Shown here: piece by piece, positions 50,695 to 58,446 of the stretch | How the letters are laid out: the number at the start of each line of letters is the position of its first letter | How positions within the stretch are numbered: the stretch's first letter is position 1 | Assembly (NCBI RefSeq): GCF_007829815.1 | Contig: NZ_VIWT01000003.1 | Location: 62,001-126,000 of the forward strand | Origin: Kitasatospora viridis | GTDB taxonomy: Bacteria > Actinomycetota > Actinomycetes > Streptomycetales > Streptomycetaceae | Reading direction: 5' to 3' | DNA length: 64,000 nucleotides | Program-made: the position numbers and the translations under genes | The notes under the pieces: model-generated | Told to the model about the DNA's origin: nothing | The model's input: the letters and a program-made list of their open reading frames with translations, nothing else | The model's database searches: none

Positions 50695-51693
50695 ATGCGC
50701 CCCGATCCGGTGGGTCTCCTCGACCCGGCCACCCACGCCTGGCTGACCGGGCACGCCCTGCCCGGCGCCCTGCTGCACGAGGTGGACCCGCTGCCCGGCG
50801 GGTTCACCAACGACATGGCGCTGCTCACCGCCCAGCCCCCCGACGCGCCGGGCGCGGAGCGCTACGTGCTGCGCCGCTACCGGCCCAGCGACAGCCGGGT
50901 CCCGCGCAACACCTGCGCGGTGGAGCTCGCCGTCCTCGGCCGGGCGCAGGCCCGCACCGTCCCGGTGACCACGGTGGTCGCGGCCGATCCGCACGGCCGG
51001 GCCACCGGCCGCCCCACCCTGCTCTACCGGTTCGTGGACGGGATCCCGCTCAGCCAGGTGCTCGCGGACGGCCCGGTGAGCGGCGACGCGCGGGTGCTGG
51101 GCCGGGCCGTCGGCAGGGTGCTGGCGCGGATCGGCCGGGTCGAGCTGCCCCGGCCGGGCGCGTTCGGCGACCCTTCGCTGGTGCCGGCCCCGGACGGCGC
51201 GGTCCCGCTGGGCGACCTGCCCGGTTTCGTCGAGCGCTGTCTGGTCGAGGCCGTCCCGGGCGGACCGCTGAGCGGGGCGGACTCCGCCGTGCTGCGCGCC
51301 CTGGCCCACGGCGGGCCCCGGGCACTGGCCGCCGTGGCGGGTGAACGGAGCCTGGTGCACGGCGACTTCAACCCGAAGAACGTCCTGGTCCACCGGCGTG
51401 CCGGGCAGTGGGCGGTGGCCGCCGTGCTCGACTGGGAGCTCGCGTTCAGCGGCTCCCCGCTGTTCGACGTCGGGAACATGCTGCGCTTCGCCCACGAGTA
51501 CCCGCCGTCCTTCGCCGCGGGCTTCGTCGACGGCTTCCGGGGCGGGAACGGCCGGCTGGACGACGACCGGCTGGGGCTCAGCCGGACGCTGGACCTCTTC
51601 GCTCTCGCGGACATCCTCACCGCCCCGCCCGACCCGGCCTACTTCGCCCGCGCCCGCGCCGTGCTGCACCGGTCCACCGCCCACCGGAACTGA
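50695..51693 (+). CDS. Aminoglycoside-phosphotransferase-family kinase (APH-like)
   Basis: This 332-residue protein has the APH/choline-kinase catalytic loop LVHGDFNPKNVLV and DWELAF, the equivalents of HxDxxxxN and the metal-binding Asp. It phosphorylates a small hydroxyl or amino substrate; antibiotic resistance is possible but not shown. ATG 50695 is preferred, but ATG 50629, overlapping the ROK gene, would add 22 residues. It is the last gene before a strong hairpin, so it likely ends the dehydrogenase-kinase transcript. Confidence 0.87.
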   Translation: MRPDPVGLLDPATHAWLTGHALPGALLHEVDPLPGGFTNDMALLTAQPPDAPGAERYVLRRYRPSDSRVPRNTCAVELAVLGRAQARTVPVTTVVAADPHGRATGRPTLLYRFVDGIPLSQVLADGPVSGDARVLGRAVGRVLARIGRVELPRPGAFGDPSLVPAPDGAVPLGDLPGFVERCLVEAVPGGPLSGADSAVLRALAHGGPRALAAVAGERSLVHGDFNPKNVLVHRRAGQWAVAAVLDWELAFSGSPLFDVGNMLRFAHEYPPSFAAGFVDGFRGGNGRLDDDRLGLSRTLDLFALADILTAPPDPAYFARARAVLHRSTAHRN

Positions 51694-51705
51694 CCGCGAC
51701 CGGCC

Positions 51706-51755
51706 GGGCGAACGGGACGAGCGGCGCCACCGGCCGTCGCTCGTCCCGTTCGCCC
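51706..51755 (+). terminator. Perfect 18-bp hairpin terminator
   Basis: Arms at 51706-51723 (GGGCGAACGGGACGAGCG) and 51738-51755 are exact reverse complements around a 14-base loop, 12 bases after the APH-like stop. A second partial copy of the right arm (CTCGTCCCGTTCG) follows at once. It separates the metabolic operon from the amino-acid/N-oxygenase operon. Confidence 0.85.
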
Positions 51756-51947
51756 CTCGTCCCGTTCGGCCCGTGCGCCGCTCGAATCCCAGGAGGCAAC
51801 TGCTTTCCGTGCGGATCACGGAATTCCGGTCGCAAGTGCCGAACAGATGGCGCAGAGGTGACGCACGGCCTTCTTCTCAGCATCGGGAAAAACGGTTAGT
51901 CTGCCTGGGTCGAAGTGACAGATCCTTGATCGAGGGAGAATTCTGCC

Positions 51948-52475
51948 ATGGCGAACGGAACCCCGGAGAATGTCCTGACGACGCTCACCCCGACCGTTCG
52001 CTGCAACGGGACGCCGCCCACGCCCGCCCTGCGTGAAGGGCCGTACTACAAACCCGACACCCCTTTCCGGACCAGCTTCCGCAGCGACGAGGTGGCCGGC
52101 GTCCCGATGCTGCTGCACGGCGCCGTGCGCACCCCCGAGGGCAAGCCGATAGCGGGCACCCTGCTCGACTTCTGGCAGGTCGGGGAGGCCGGGGTGTACG
52201 ACGCCGACGGTTTTCGGCTGCGCGGCCACCAGTTCACGGACGCCGAGGGGCGGTGGCGGCTGGAAACGGTGCTGCCCGCGCTGTACCCGGGTCGCACGCG
52301 GCACGTGCACGTGAAGGTGCAGCCGCCCGGCGGATCCGTGCTGACCACGATGCTGTATTTCCCCGGCGAACGCCGGAACCACCTCGACAAGTATTTCCGG
52401 CCGGAATGCCTGATGGACGTGCGGGAGACCGCCGAGGGCTGGGACGCCGAGTTCACGTTCGTGCTGGACGTGTGA
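51948..52475 (+). CDS. Intradiol ring-cleavage dioxygenase-like protein
   Basis: This 175-residue protein has the catalytic-domain pattern of protocatechuate/catechol dioxygenases: REGPYYK, then LLDFWQVGEAGVYD, FRLRGHQFTD and LYPGRTRHVHVK. It keeps two Tyr and two His that would bind Fe(III). It is short, lacks the N-terminal dimerisation part of catechol dioxygenases and resembles the small hydroxyquinol/homologous intradiol group. It would cleave a catechol or aminophenol ring with O2. ATG 51948 follows GGGAGAATT. Whether it belongs to the operon below is uncertain, since a hairpin separates them, but spacing and strand agree. Confidence 0.83.
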   Translation: MANGTPENVLTTLTPTVRCNGTPPTPALREGPYYKPDTPFRTSFRSDEVAGVPMLLHGAVRTPEGKPIAGTLLDFWQVGEAGVYDADGFRLRGHQFTDAEGRWRLETVLPALYPGRTRHVHVKVQPPGGSVLTTMLYFPGERRNHLDKYFRPECLMDVRETAEGWDAEFTFVLDV

Positions 52476-52493
52476 ACTCCCGCTGCCAGTAAT

Positions 52494-52523
52494 TCCGGGG
52501 AGCCTCGTATTCCGCTCCCCGGA
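52494..52523 (+). terminator. Hairpin between the dioxygenase and aminotransferase genes
   Basis: Arms at 52494-52503 (TCCGGGGAGC) and 52514-52523 form a perfect 10-bp stem with a 10-base loop, about 19 bases after the dioxygenase stop and 75 before the aminotransferase start. It could terminate or attenuate transcription into the operon, or protect the upstream message. Confidence 0.6.
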
Positions 52524-52597
52524 GAAATCCGCGACATCGGTATCCGCCGTCCGTCGTGTCCGCAGGACGGAACAGGACGGAATTCGACAGGAGATAC

Positions 52598-53932
52598 ATG
52601 GCCGACCTCATGCGCGACCAGCCAGCCACGGAGAACGGTGCCCGGGGCGACGTCCGCGGTGACGCCCTGAGCTACGCCCAGAAGCACCTGTACTACCCGG
52701 TCAGTGCGTACGAGATGGACCACGGCGAGGGCATCCACCTGTACGACACCGACGGCAACGAGTACCTCGACTGCGCGTCCGGCACCTTCAACCTGAGCCT
52801 CGGCTACGGGCACCCCGAGGTGGTCAAGGCCATGCGCGACCAGGTGGAACGGCTGGTGCACGCCACCTCGACCTTCCAGACCGCCCCCGTCAACGAGTTG
52901 GTCCGCCGGCTGGTCGAGATCACCCCGCCGAACCTGACCAAGGTGCACCTCAAGGTGTCCGGCGGCTCCACGGCCAACGAGGGCGCGGTCAAGATGGCGC
53001 AGCTCGCCACCGGCCGCCGCGACGTCGTCACCCTGTTCCGCAGCCACCACGGCCAGACCATGATGACGACCACCATGTCGGGCGAGTCGTTCCGCAAGGC
53101 GCCCTTCCCGCACCTGATGCCGGGCGTGCTCCAGGTTCCCGACCCCTACTGCCTGCGCTGCTTCTACCGCCAGGCGGGGCCGGACAGCTGCGGCATGTTG
53201 TGCGTGGAACGGATCAACGACTTCCTGGACCACGCCAGTTCCGGCAGTGTCGCCTGCGTGGTCGTCGAACCGGTCTCCGGCAGCGGCGGCAACATCGTGC
53301 CGCCCGACGGCTACCTGGCCGCGCTGCGCGCCCTGTGCGACGAACGCGGCATCGTCCTCATCTTCGACGAGATCCAGACCGGCATCGGCCGGGTCGGCCG
53401 GATGTTCGCCGCGGAGCACTACGGGGTCCGGCCCGACATCCTGACCACCGCCAAGGGCCTCGGCGGCTCCGGCGCCCAGATCGCGGCCATCGTCGCCGAC
53501 GAGCGGATGTCCGGGCTCAGCGCCGACCACCACTCCTTCACCTACGGCGGCAACGTCCTCGCCGCCGCCGCGGCGGCCACCACCCTCGACGTGATCGGCC
53601 GCCCCGGCTTCCTGGAGAACGTCCGGGAGGTCGGCGCCCACATCATGGACCGGCTGCACGCGCTGGCCGCCCGGCACCCCGCCATCGTGGACGTGCGCGG
53701 CCTGGGCCTGATGATCGGGATCGAGATCGGCGACGACCGGGGCCGCCCGCACAGCGAACGGGCCCAGGTCCTCGCCCGGCGCGGCATGGACCACGGCCTG
53801 ATCCTGCGCACCTCCCGCTACGGCCGGGGCAATGTGATCAAGATCCGCCCGCCGCTGATCCTGACCCGTACGGAGGCCGATCTGCTCTGCGACCGGCTCG
53901 AAGCCCTCTTCGCCGCGGAGGCCGCCGCATGA
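52598..53932 (+). CDS. Class III PLP-dependent aminotransferase
   Basis: This 444-residue fold-type I aminotransferase has the cofactor region IFDEIQTGIGRVG and the Schiff-base Lys in DILTTAKGLGGSG. The N-terminal half has YLDCASGTFNLSLGYGHPEV, and a Cys-rich insertion (DPYCLRCFYRQ...DSCGMLC) typical of one branch of omega-/acetylornithine-type aminotransferases. It would transfer an amino group to an aldehyde or keto acid to make an amine or omega-amino acid. ATG 52598 has CAGGAG upstream. Its stop overlaps the phosphatase start (ATGA), the first of several coupled pairs in this operon. Confidence 0.92.
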   Translation: MADLMRDQPATENGARGDVRGDALSYAQKHLYYPVSAYEMDHGEGIHLYDTDGNEYLDCASGTFNLSLGYGHPEVVKAMRDQVERLVHATSTFQTAPVNELVRRLVEITPPNLTKVHLKVSGGSTANEGAVKMAQLATGRRDVVTLFRSHHGQTMMTTTMSGESFRKAPFPHLMPGVLQVPDPYCLRCFYRQAGPDSCGMLCVERINDFLDHASSGSVACVVVEPVSGSGGNIVPPDGYLAALRALCDERGIVLIFDEIQTGIGRVGRMFAAEHYGVRPDILTTAKGLGGSGAQIAAIVADERMSGLSADHHSFTYGGNVLAAAAAATTLDVIGRPGFLENVREVGAHIMDRLHALAARHPAIVDVRGLGLMIGIEIGDDRGRPHSERAQVLARRGMDHGLILRTSRYGRGNVIKIRPPLILTRTEADLLCDRLEALFAAEAAA

Positions 53933-54876
53933 CCGTCCCCGAGCACGGCAGCCCCACGGCTGTCCGGCAGTACGTGATCGGCCTGGCCGGCGCCGTCCGC
54001 GCGGCCGTGCTGGCGGCCCAGCACCGGGCCGGCAGCCGGCTGGTGCGCGGTCATTCGCCGGGCGGGGACGCCCAGTTCGGCCTCGACGAGGTCGCGGAGG
54101 CGGCCGTCTGGCAGTACATCGTGGACCACGACCTGCCGGTCGCCGTCTACTCCGAGGACCGGGGGCTGAAGTACCACGGCACGGACCCGCGCCACCTGCT
54201 GGTCGTCGACCCGATCGACGGCACCCGGCCCGCCGTCGCCGGCCTGGAGTCGGCCACCGTCTCGGTCGCCGTCGCCCGCCTGTCGGAGCGCCCGCGCATC
54301 GCCGACGTCGAGCACGCGCTGCTGATGGAACTGCGCACGGGCGCCTACCTCTACGGGGACCTGGCGACGCCCGGCATCACCGCGCACGGCTACCACCACC
54401 CCGTCCCGGCGCTGACCCGGACCACCGACCTCTCGCGGATGTTCTGGTCGCTGGAGTTCAACGGCCACCCGGCCCGCCTGATGACCGAGGCCTACGGCCA
54501 CCTCATCGACCGCTCGGCCAACACCGGCGGGGTCTTCGTCTTCAACAGCGCCACCTGGTCGATCTCCCGGCTGCTCACCGGCCAGCTCGACGCGTACGTG
54601 GACATCGGCAACCGGCTGCTGCGCGACGACCCGGCGCTGCTGCCCGAGTTCGAGCGCGTCGGCAACGGCCGGGTCCTGCACCTGTTCCCGTACGACATCG
54701 CCGCGGCCGTCTTCCTCGCCGAGCGGGCCGGGGCGGTCATCACCGACGGCTACGGGCAGCCGCTCGGCGGCACGGTGCTGACCGATCTCACCGTCGGCAA
54801 CCAGCAGTCCTGCGTGGCCGCGTCCACCCCCGAACTCCACCGGGCCCTGCTCTCGGCCGTCCGCTGGAAGGAGTGA
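53929..54876 (+). CDS. Inositol-monophosphatase-family phosphatase
   Basis: This 315-residue protein has VVDPIDGTRP, the family metal-binding motif DPIDGT, with a preceding acidic site in YSEDRGLKYHG and a C-terminal region with YDIAAAVFLAERAGA. The family hydrolyses phosphate monoesters (inositol phosphate, PAP, histidinol phosphate, FBP). Inside an operon of amino-acid chemistry it could remove phosphate from a pathway intermediate. ATG overlaps the aminotransferase stop; the stop overlaps a GTG, but the next gene's better start is a TTG 6 bases after. Confidence 0.9.
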   Translation: MTVPEHGSPTAVRQYVIGLAGAVRAAVLAAQHRAGSRLVRGHSPGGDAQFGLDEVAEAAVWQYIVDHDLPVAVYSEDRGLKYHGTDPRHLLVVDPIDGTRPAVAGLESATVSVAVARLSERPRIADVEHALLMELRTGAYLYGDLATPGITAHGYHHPVPALTRTTDLSRMFWSLEFNGHPARLMTEAYGHLIDRSANTGGVFVFNSATWSISRLLTGQLDAYVDIGNRLLRDDPALLPEFERVGNGRVLHLFPYDIAAAVFLAERAGAVITDGYGQPLGGTVLTDLTVGNQQSCVAASTPELHRALLSAVRWKE

Positions 54877-54881
54877 CGACC

Positions 54882-55766
54882 TTGCCTTCCCAACTCAGCC
54901 CGCCCGACGCCGAGTTCCGGGCCCTGCTCGACCGGCTCTCGGACAAGGCCACCGCGGACTACTACAACCCGTTCACCACCTTCGACTGGCCGCCGGAGAT
55001 CCCCACCGACGGGCTCTGGATGTCCCCCGAGCTGCTCTCGGTCCACGGCACCGAGCTGATCGACGAACTGAGCCCGGCTCAGCTCCAGGCCCTGAGCCGC
55101 TGGGAGAGCGTCAACTTCTACAGCCTGAACGTGCACGGCATCCGCGAGCTGCTGATCGAGGTGACCCGGCGCATCCACACGCCCGGCTTCGAGGTCCCCT
55201 CCGAGTTCTTCCACCACTTCATCGGTGAGGAGAACGACCACATGTGGTTCTTCGCCACCTTCTGCCTCAAGTACGCCGACAAGATCTACCCCGACAAGTC
55301 GGTCAAGCTTCCCCAGGCACCACGCCACCCGGACGTCGAGAACTTCCTGGTCTTCGCCCGGATCCTGGTCTTCGAGCAGATCGTGGACCACTACAACGTC
55401 CGGATGGCCGCCGACCGCCGCCTGCACCCGACCGTGCGGCACATCAACCAGCTGCACCACCAGGACGAGTCCCGCCACATCACCTTCGGCCGCCGCCTGG
55501 TGCAACTCCTGTGGGAGCGGCTCCTCGCCGGCGGCCTGGACCAGGAGGCCCGGCTCGAACTGCGCGACTACCTGGGCCGCTACCTCACCACCAGCATGGA
55601 GTCCTTCTACAACCCGGCGGTCTACCGGGACGCGGGCCTCACCGACGGCTTCGCGCTGCGCCGGCGGCTGCTCGCCCACCCCGCCCGGCAGGCCGCCCAC
55701 GCCAAGGTCCTGCACAAGACCACCGACTTCCTCCAGCGGATCGGGGTGTTCGATGACCGTCACTGA
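54882..55766 (+). CDS. AurF-like di-iron N-oxygenase
   Basis: This 294-residue helical protein has the di-iron signature of the AurF/CmlI N-oxygenase family. EENDH gives Glu117 and His120, FEQ gives Glu165, and HHQDESRH gives His192, Glu196 and His199. The Glu-x26-His-x3-Glu-x2-His spacing matches AurF; the first Glu is Glu75 or Glu89. Known members oxidise arylamines to nitro groups. The TTG start at 54882 is preferred because GGAAGGAG at 54866-54873 is 8 bases away, whereas GTG 54873 would have no site. It overlaps the next gene by 14 bases. Its substrate here is probably an amine in the amino acid or on the carrier protein, not proven. Confidence 0.9.
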   Translation: MPSQLSPPDAEFRALLDRLSDKATADYYNPFTTFDWPPEIPTDGLWMSPELLSVHGTELIDELSPAQLQALSRWESVNFYSLNVHGIRELLIEVTRRIHTPGFEVPSEFFHHFIGEENDHMWFFATFCLKYADKIYPDKSVKLPQAPRHPDVENFLVFARILVFEQIVDHYNVRMAADRRLHPTVRHINQLHHQDESRHITFGRRLVQLLWERLLAGGLDQEARLELRDYLGRYLTTSMESFYNPAVYRDAGLTDGFALRRRLLAHPARQAAHAKVLHKTTDFLQRIGVFDDRH

Positions 55767-56649
55767 CCCCACGGCCACCGGGGACACCGACACCGGCACC
55801 GGGACCGCCTGGTCGGTCCGGGACGGACTGGCCACCCTCGACGAGCCCGCCGTCCTGCTGAAGGCCGCACTCGACGCGGTGTTCACCCGCTGGGGCGCCG
55901 AGGCCGGCGCCCGGCAGCAGAGCTACCCGCCGCTGCTGCGGGCCGAGGACCTGCGCTCCCTCGACTACTTCCGCAACTTCCCGCACCTGGGCAGCCCGGT
56001 CACCCGGATCCGCCCCGACCGGCTGACCGCCCTCGCCGCGGACCAGCCCGGAGCCACCGCGCTGCCCGCACTGCCCGCGGCCGACCTGGCCGACGCCACC
56101 CACCTGCTGCCCTCCGCCGCCTGCTACGGCTGCCTCCTGCACCTCAGCGGCAGCAGTTCCGACGCTCCCGTCCTGGTCACCACCGTCGCGCAGTGCTTCC
56201 GCCACGAGGACCACCACGACGGGCTGCGCAGGCTCTGGGGGTTCACCATGCGGGAGATCGTCTGCGTCGGCTCCGCCGACGCCGTGCGGGCCCACCTCGA
56301 CCGGCACCGGGAGCGGATCGCCACCTTCGGCGCGGCGCTGGGCCTCACCCTGGACCGGCAGCCCGCCACCGACCCCTTCTTCGAGAAGGACGGCGCCCGC
56401 ACCGTCATGCAGCTGCTCGCTCCGGTCAAGGAGGAGTACCTGCACACCGACGGCACCGCCATCGCCTCCACCAACAACCACCGCAACTTCTTCGGCGAAC
56501 GCCGCGGCATCCGCCACGCGGGCCGCCCGGCCTTCAGCGGCTGCGTCGCCTTCGGCCTGGAGCGCTGGGTGCACGCCCTCGGCGACCGCTTCGAGGGGGA
56601 CCTGGGCGCCGCACTCCGCGCGGTCCAGCGGGCGGGGGCCGGTTCGTGA
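55753..56649 (+). CDS. Class II aaRS-like amino acid:[carrier protein] ligase
   Basis: This 298-residue protein resembles the catalytic core of seryl-tRNA synthetase without the tRNA-binding coiled-coil arm. Motif 2 is CFRHEDHHDGLRRLWGF and motif 3 is VAFGLERWVHAL. Cys124, Glu168 and Cys264 occupy the positions of the zinc-binding Cys/Glu/Cys in the Bradyrhizobium amino acid:carrier-protein ligases, which adenylate a small amino acid and load it on an ACP. A dedicated ACP is encoded in the same operon, which supports this role strongly. It overlaps both neighbours (14 bases with AurF-like, GTGA with the flavoprotein). Amino acid specificity is not readable by eye. Confidence 0.92.
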   Translation: MTVTDPTATGDTDTGTGTAWSVRDGLATLDEPAVLLKAALDAVFTRWGAEAGARQQSYPPLLRAEDLRSLDYFRNFPHLGSPVTRIRPDRLTALAADQPGATALPALPAADLADATHLLPSAACYGCLLHLSGSSSDAPVLVTTVAQCFRHEDHHDGLRRLWGFTMREIVCVGSADAVRAHLDRHRERIATFGAALGLTLDRQPATDPFFEKDGARTVMQLLAPVKEEYLHTDGTAIASTNNHRNFFGERRGIRHAGRPAFSGCVAFGLERWVHALGDRFEGDLGAALRAVQRAGAGS

Positions 56650-57638
56650 CCCGGCTGGCCGCCCGGCTCGGCCTCGAACTGCCGTTGCTGCAGGCCGGGA
56701 TGGGCGGCGTGGCCGGGCCCGCGCTGTGCGCCGAGGTGTCCCGGGCCGGGGCGGGCGGCACCCTCGCGCTGTACAAGGAACCGCCCGCGCGGGCCGCCCG
56801 GCTGGTCCGGGAGGTGGCGGCCGCCACCTCCCGCCCGTTCGGGGTGAACGTGGTTCCCGAGGTCACCGGCCCGGCCGCCTGCCTGAGCCAGCTCCGGGCC
56901 GTCCTGCCCGAACTGCCCCGGGGCGGCTTCGTCACCTCCTTCGGGCTGCCCGACACCGACGCGGCCCGGGCCGTCCGGGACGCCGGACACCCGCTGGTCG
57001 TCCAGGTCGGCACCCTCGCGGACGCCGGCACCGCCCTCGCCCTGGGCGCGGCCGTCCTGGTCCTCCAGGGCACCGAAGCCGGCGGCCACCTGCTCGGCGA
57101 GCTGCCGGTGGACGCCCTGCTGGCGAGCGTCCGGTCCCGCCACCCGTACGCCGTGCTGGCCGTCGCGGGCGGGATCGCGACGGGGCGGGACCTCGCGGAC
57201 GCCGTGGCACGCGGCGCGGACGGGGCGATGGCCGGCACCCTGTTCGTTCCGGCGGCGGAATCCACCGCGCACCCGGAGTTCAAACGGCGGGTGGTCGAGG
57301 CCGTGGCCGACGACACCGTCATCACCTCGCTCTTCCACATCGGCTGGCCGCACCGCCCGCACCGCGTCCTGCGCAACCCGCTCACCGACGCCGCGGACCG
57401 CTACCCGGCCACCTTCATCGCCACCACCCGGGTGGACGGGCGGGACTACCCGGTACCGCGCTACAGCGCGGCGGCTCCGGGGGACGGCACCACCGGCCGC
57501 ATCGAGGAGATGGCCATGTACTGCGGCCGGTCCTGCACCCGCGTCACCACCGCGCACCCGGCCGCCGCGACCGTCGCCCGGGTCCGCCAGGAATACGAGA
57601 GCGCGACCGAAGAGCCGCACCGGATCCAGGAGAGGTGA
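56646..57638 (+). CDS. Nitronate-monooxygenase-family flavoprotein
   Basis: This 330-residue TIM-barrel flavoprotein has the N-terminal LPLLQAGMGGVAGPALCAEVS, VQGTEAGGH-type motif QGTEAGGH with the catalytic His, and VAGGIATGRDLADAVARGADG phosphate loop. The family oxidises alkyl nitronates or acts as enoyl reductase (PfaD/FabK). With an AurF-like N-oxygenase beside it, a nitro or nitronate intermediate is an attractive substrate, but enoyl reduction is the alternative. GTG start overlaps the ligase stop. Confidence 0.88.
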   Translation: MTRLAARLGLELPLLQAGMGGVAGPALCAEVSRAGAGGTLALYKEPPARAARLVREVAAATSRPFGVNVVPEVTGPAACLSQLRAVLPELPRGGFVTSFGLPDTDAARAVRDAGHPLVVQVGTLADAGTALALGAAVLVLQGTEAGGHLLGELPVDALLASVRSRHPYAVLAVAGGIATGRDLADAVARGADGAMAGTLFVPAAESTAHPEFKRRVVEAVADDTVITSLFHIGWPHRPHRVLRNPLTDAADRYPATFIATTRVDGRDYPVPRYSAAAPGDGTTGRIEEMAMYCGRSCTRVTTAHPAAATVARVRQEYESATEEPHRIQER

Positions 57639-57641
57639 CCC

Positions 57642-57875
57642 ATGGACGCCGCCATCAAGCCGGTCGTGGACTGGCTGCTCGAACGCAACCCCAGCTTCGA
57701 GGAGATCCCGGAGGACCTCGACCTGATCGAGAACCGGCTGATCGACTCGCTCGGATTCATGGAGTTCGTCCTGCTGCTGGAGGACCTGATCGGCAGGGAA
57801 CTGCAGCTCGACCAGATCGACGTGGACCAGTTCCGCACCCTGCGTTCCCTCGCGGACCACTTCCTGAAGGGGTGA
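57642..57875 (+). CDS. Small acyl carrier protein
   Basis: This 77-residue ACP has the phosphopantetheine serine in RLIDSLGFMEFVLLLEDL and the acidic helix II surface typical of carrier proteins. It follows the flavoprotein after 3 bases with GGAGAGG upstream. It is the expected acceptor of the amino acid from the ligase. No NRPS or PKS module is in this operon, so the chain would be modified while tethered and then released or transferred. Confidence 0.93.
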   Translation: MDAAIKPVVDWLLERNPSFEEIPEDLDLIENRLIDSLGFMEFVLLLEDLIGRELQLDQIDVDQFRTLRSLADHFLKG

Positions 57876-57882
57876 GCAGGCC

Positions 57883-58446
57883 ATGACGCTGGCTCCGCCG
57901 CCGACCGGACCCGGCCGGGTCCTCTCCCTGCACCTCGCCGGGCGCCCCGGCGAGCCCACCTTCCGGGTCCCGCAGGCCCGCGCGGTGACCGGCCGCGGCC
58001 TGGCCGGGGACCGCAACTACTGGGCGGGCGAAGGCCCCCGGCCCCGGCGCCGGGGGGCCGGCCGGGCCTCCGGGGTCTGCGACGTCACCCTCATCGAGGC
58101 CGAGGCGCTCGACGCGCTGGCCCGCGAACACGGCATCACGCTCACCGCCGCCGAGTGCCGCCGCAACCTCGTCTGCCGCGGCATCCGGCTCAACCCGCTG
58201 GTGGACCAGGAGTTCCAGGTCGGCGCGGTGGTGCTGCGCGGCCTCAGGCTCAGCGAACCCTGCGCCCGCCTCGAAGAGTTGGTCCGCCCCGGCCTGATCC
58301 GCGGCCTGCTGCACCGCGGCGGGCTGCGGGCCGAGGTGGTCCGCGGCGGGACGATCCGGGTGGGCGACCGGGTCCTGCCGCCCCCGCACGACGCACTGCC
58401 GCTGCTGCCCCCCGTTCCGGCCTCTGCAGACAGGACGACAGCATGA
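57883..58446 (+). CDS. MOSC-domain protein
   Basis: This 187-residue MOSC protein has CDVTLIEAEALDAL, RRNLVCRGI and the conserved Cys in LSEPCARLEEL followed by GGLRAEVVRGG. MOSC proteins bind sulphur or molybdenum cofactor. YiiM, YcbX and mARC relatives reduce N-hydroxylated compounds with Moco, which would fit an operon with an N-oxygenase. It lies 7 bases after the ACP and overlaps the following gene by ATGA. Moco-dependent N-reduction is inferred from the context, not shown. Confidence 0.88.
   Translation: MTLAPPPTGPGRVLSLHLAGRPGEPTFRVPQARAVTGRGLAGDRNYWAGEGPRPRRRGAGRASGVCDVTLIEAEALDALAREHGITLTAAECRRNLVCRGIRLNPLVDQEFQVGAVVLRGLRLSEPCARLEELVRPGLIRGLLHRGGLRAEVVRGGTIRVGDRVLPPPHDALPLLPPVPASADRTTA

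Noticed and set aside
54873..54881. GTG 54873 as start of the AurF-like gene
   Set aside because: Its only candidate ribosome-binding site GGAAGGAG runs into the start codon; the TTG at 54882 has ideal 8-base spacing.
55753..56649. Seryl-tRNA synthetase (housekeeping or duplicated)
   Set aside because: It lacks the long N-terminal tRNA-binding coiled coil and carries the Cys/Glu/Cys set of the carrier-protein ligases, next to an ACP gene.
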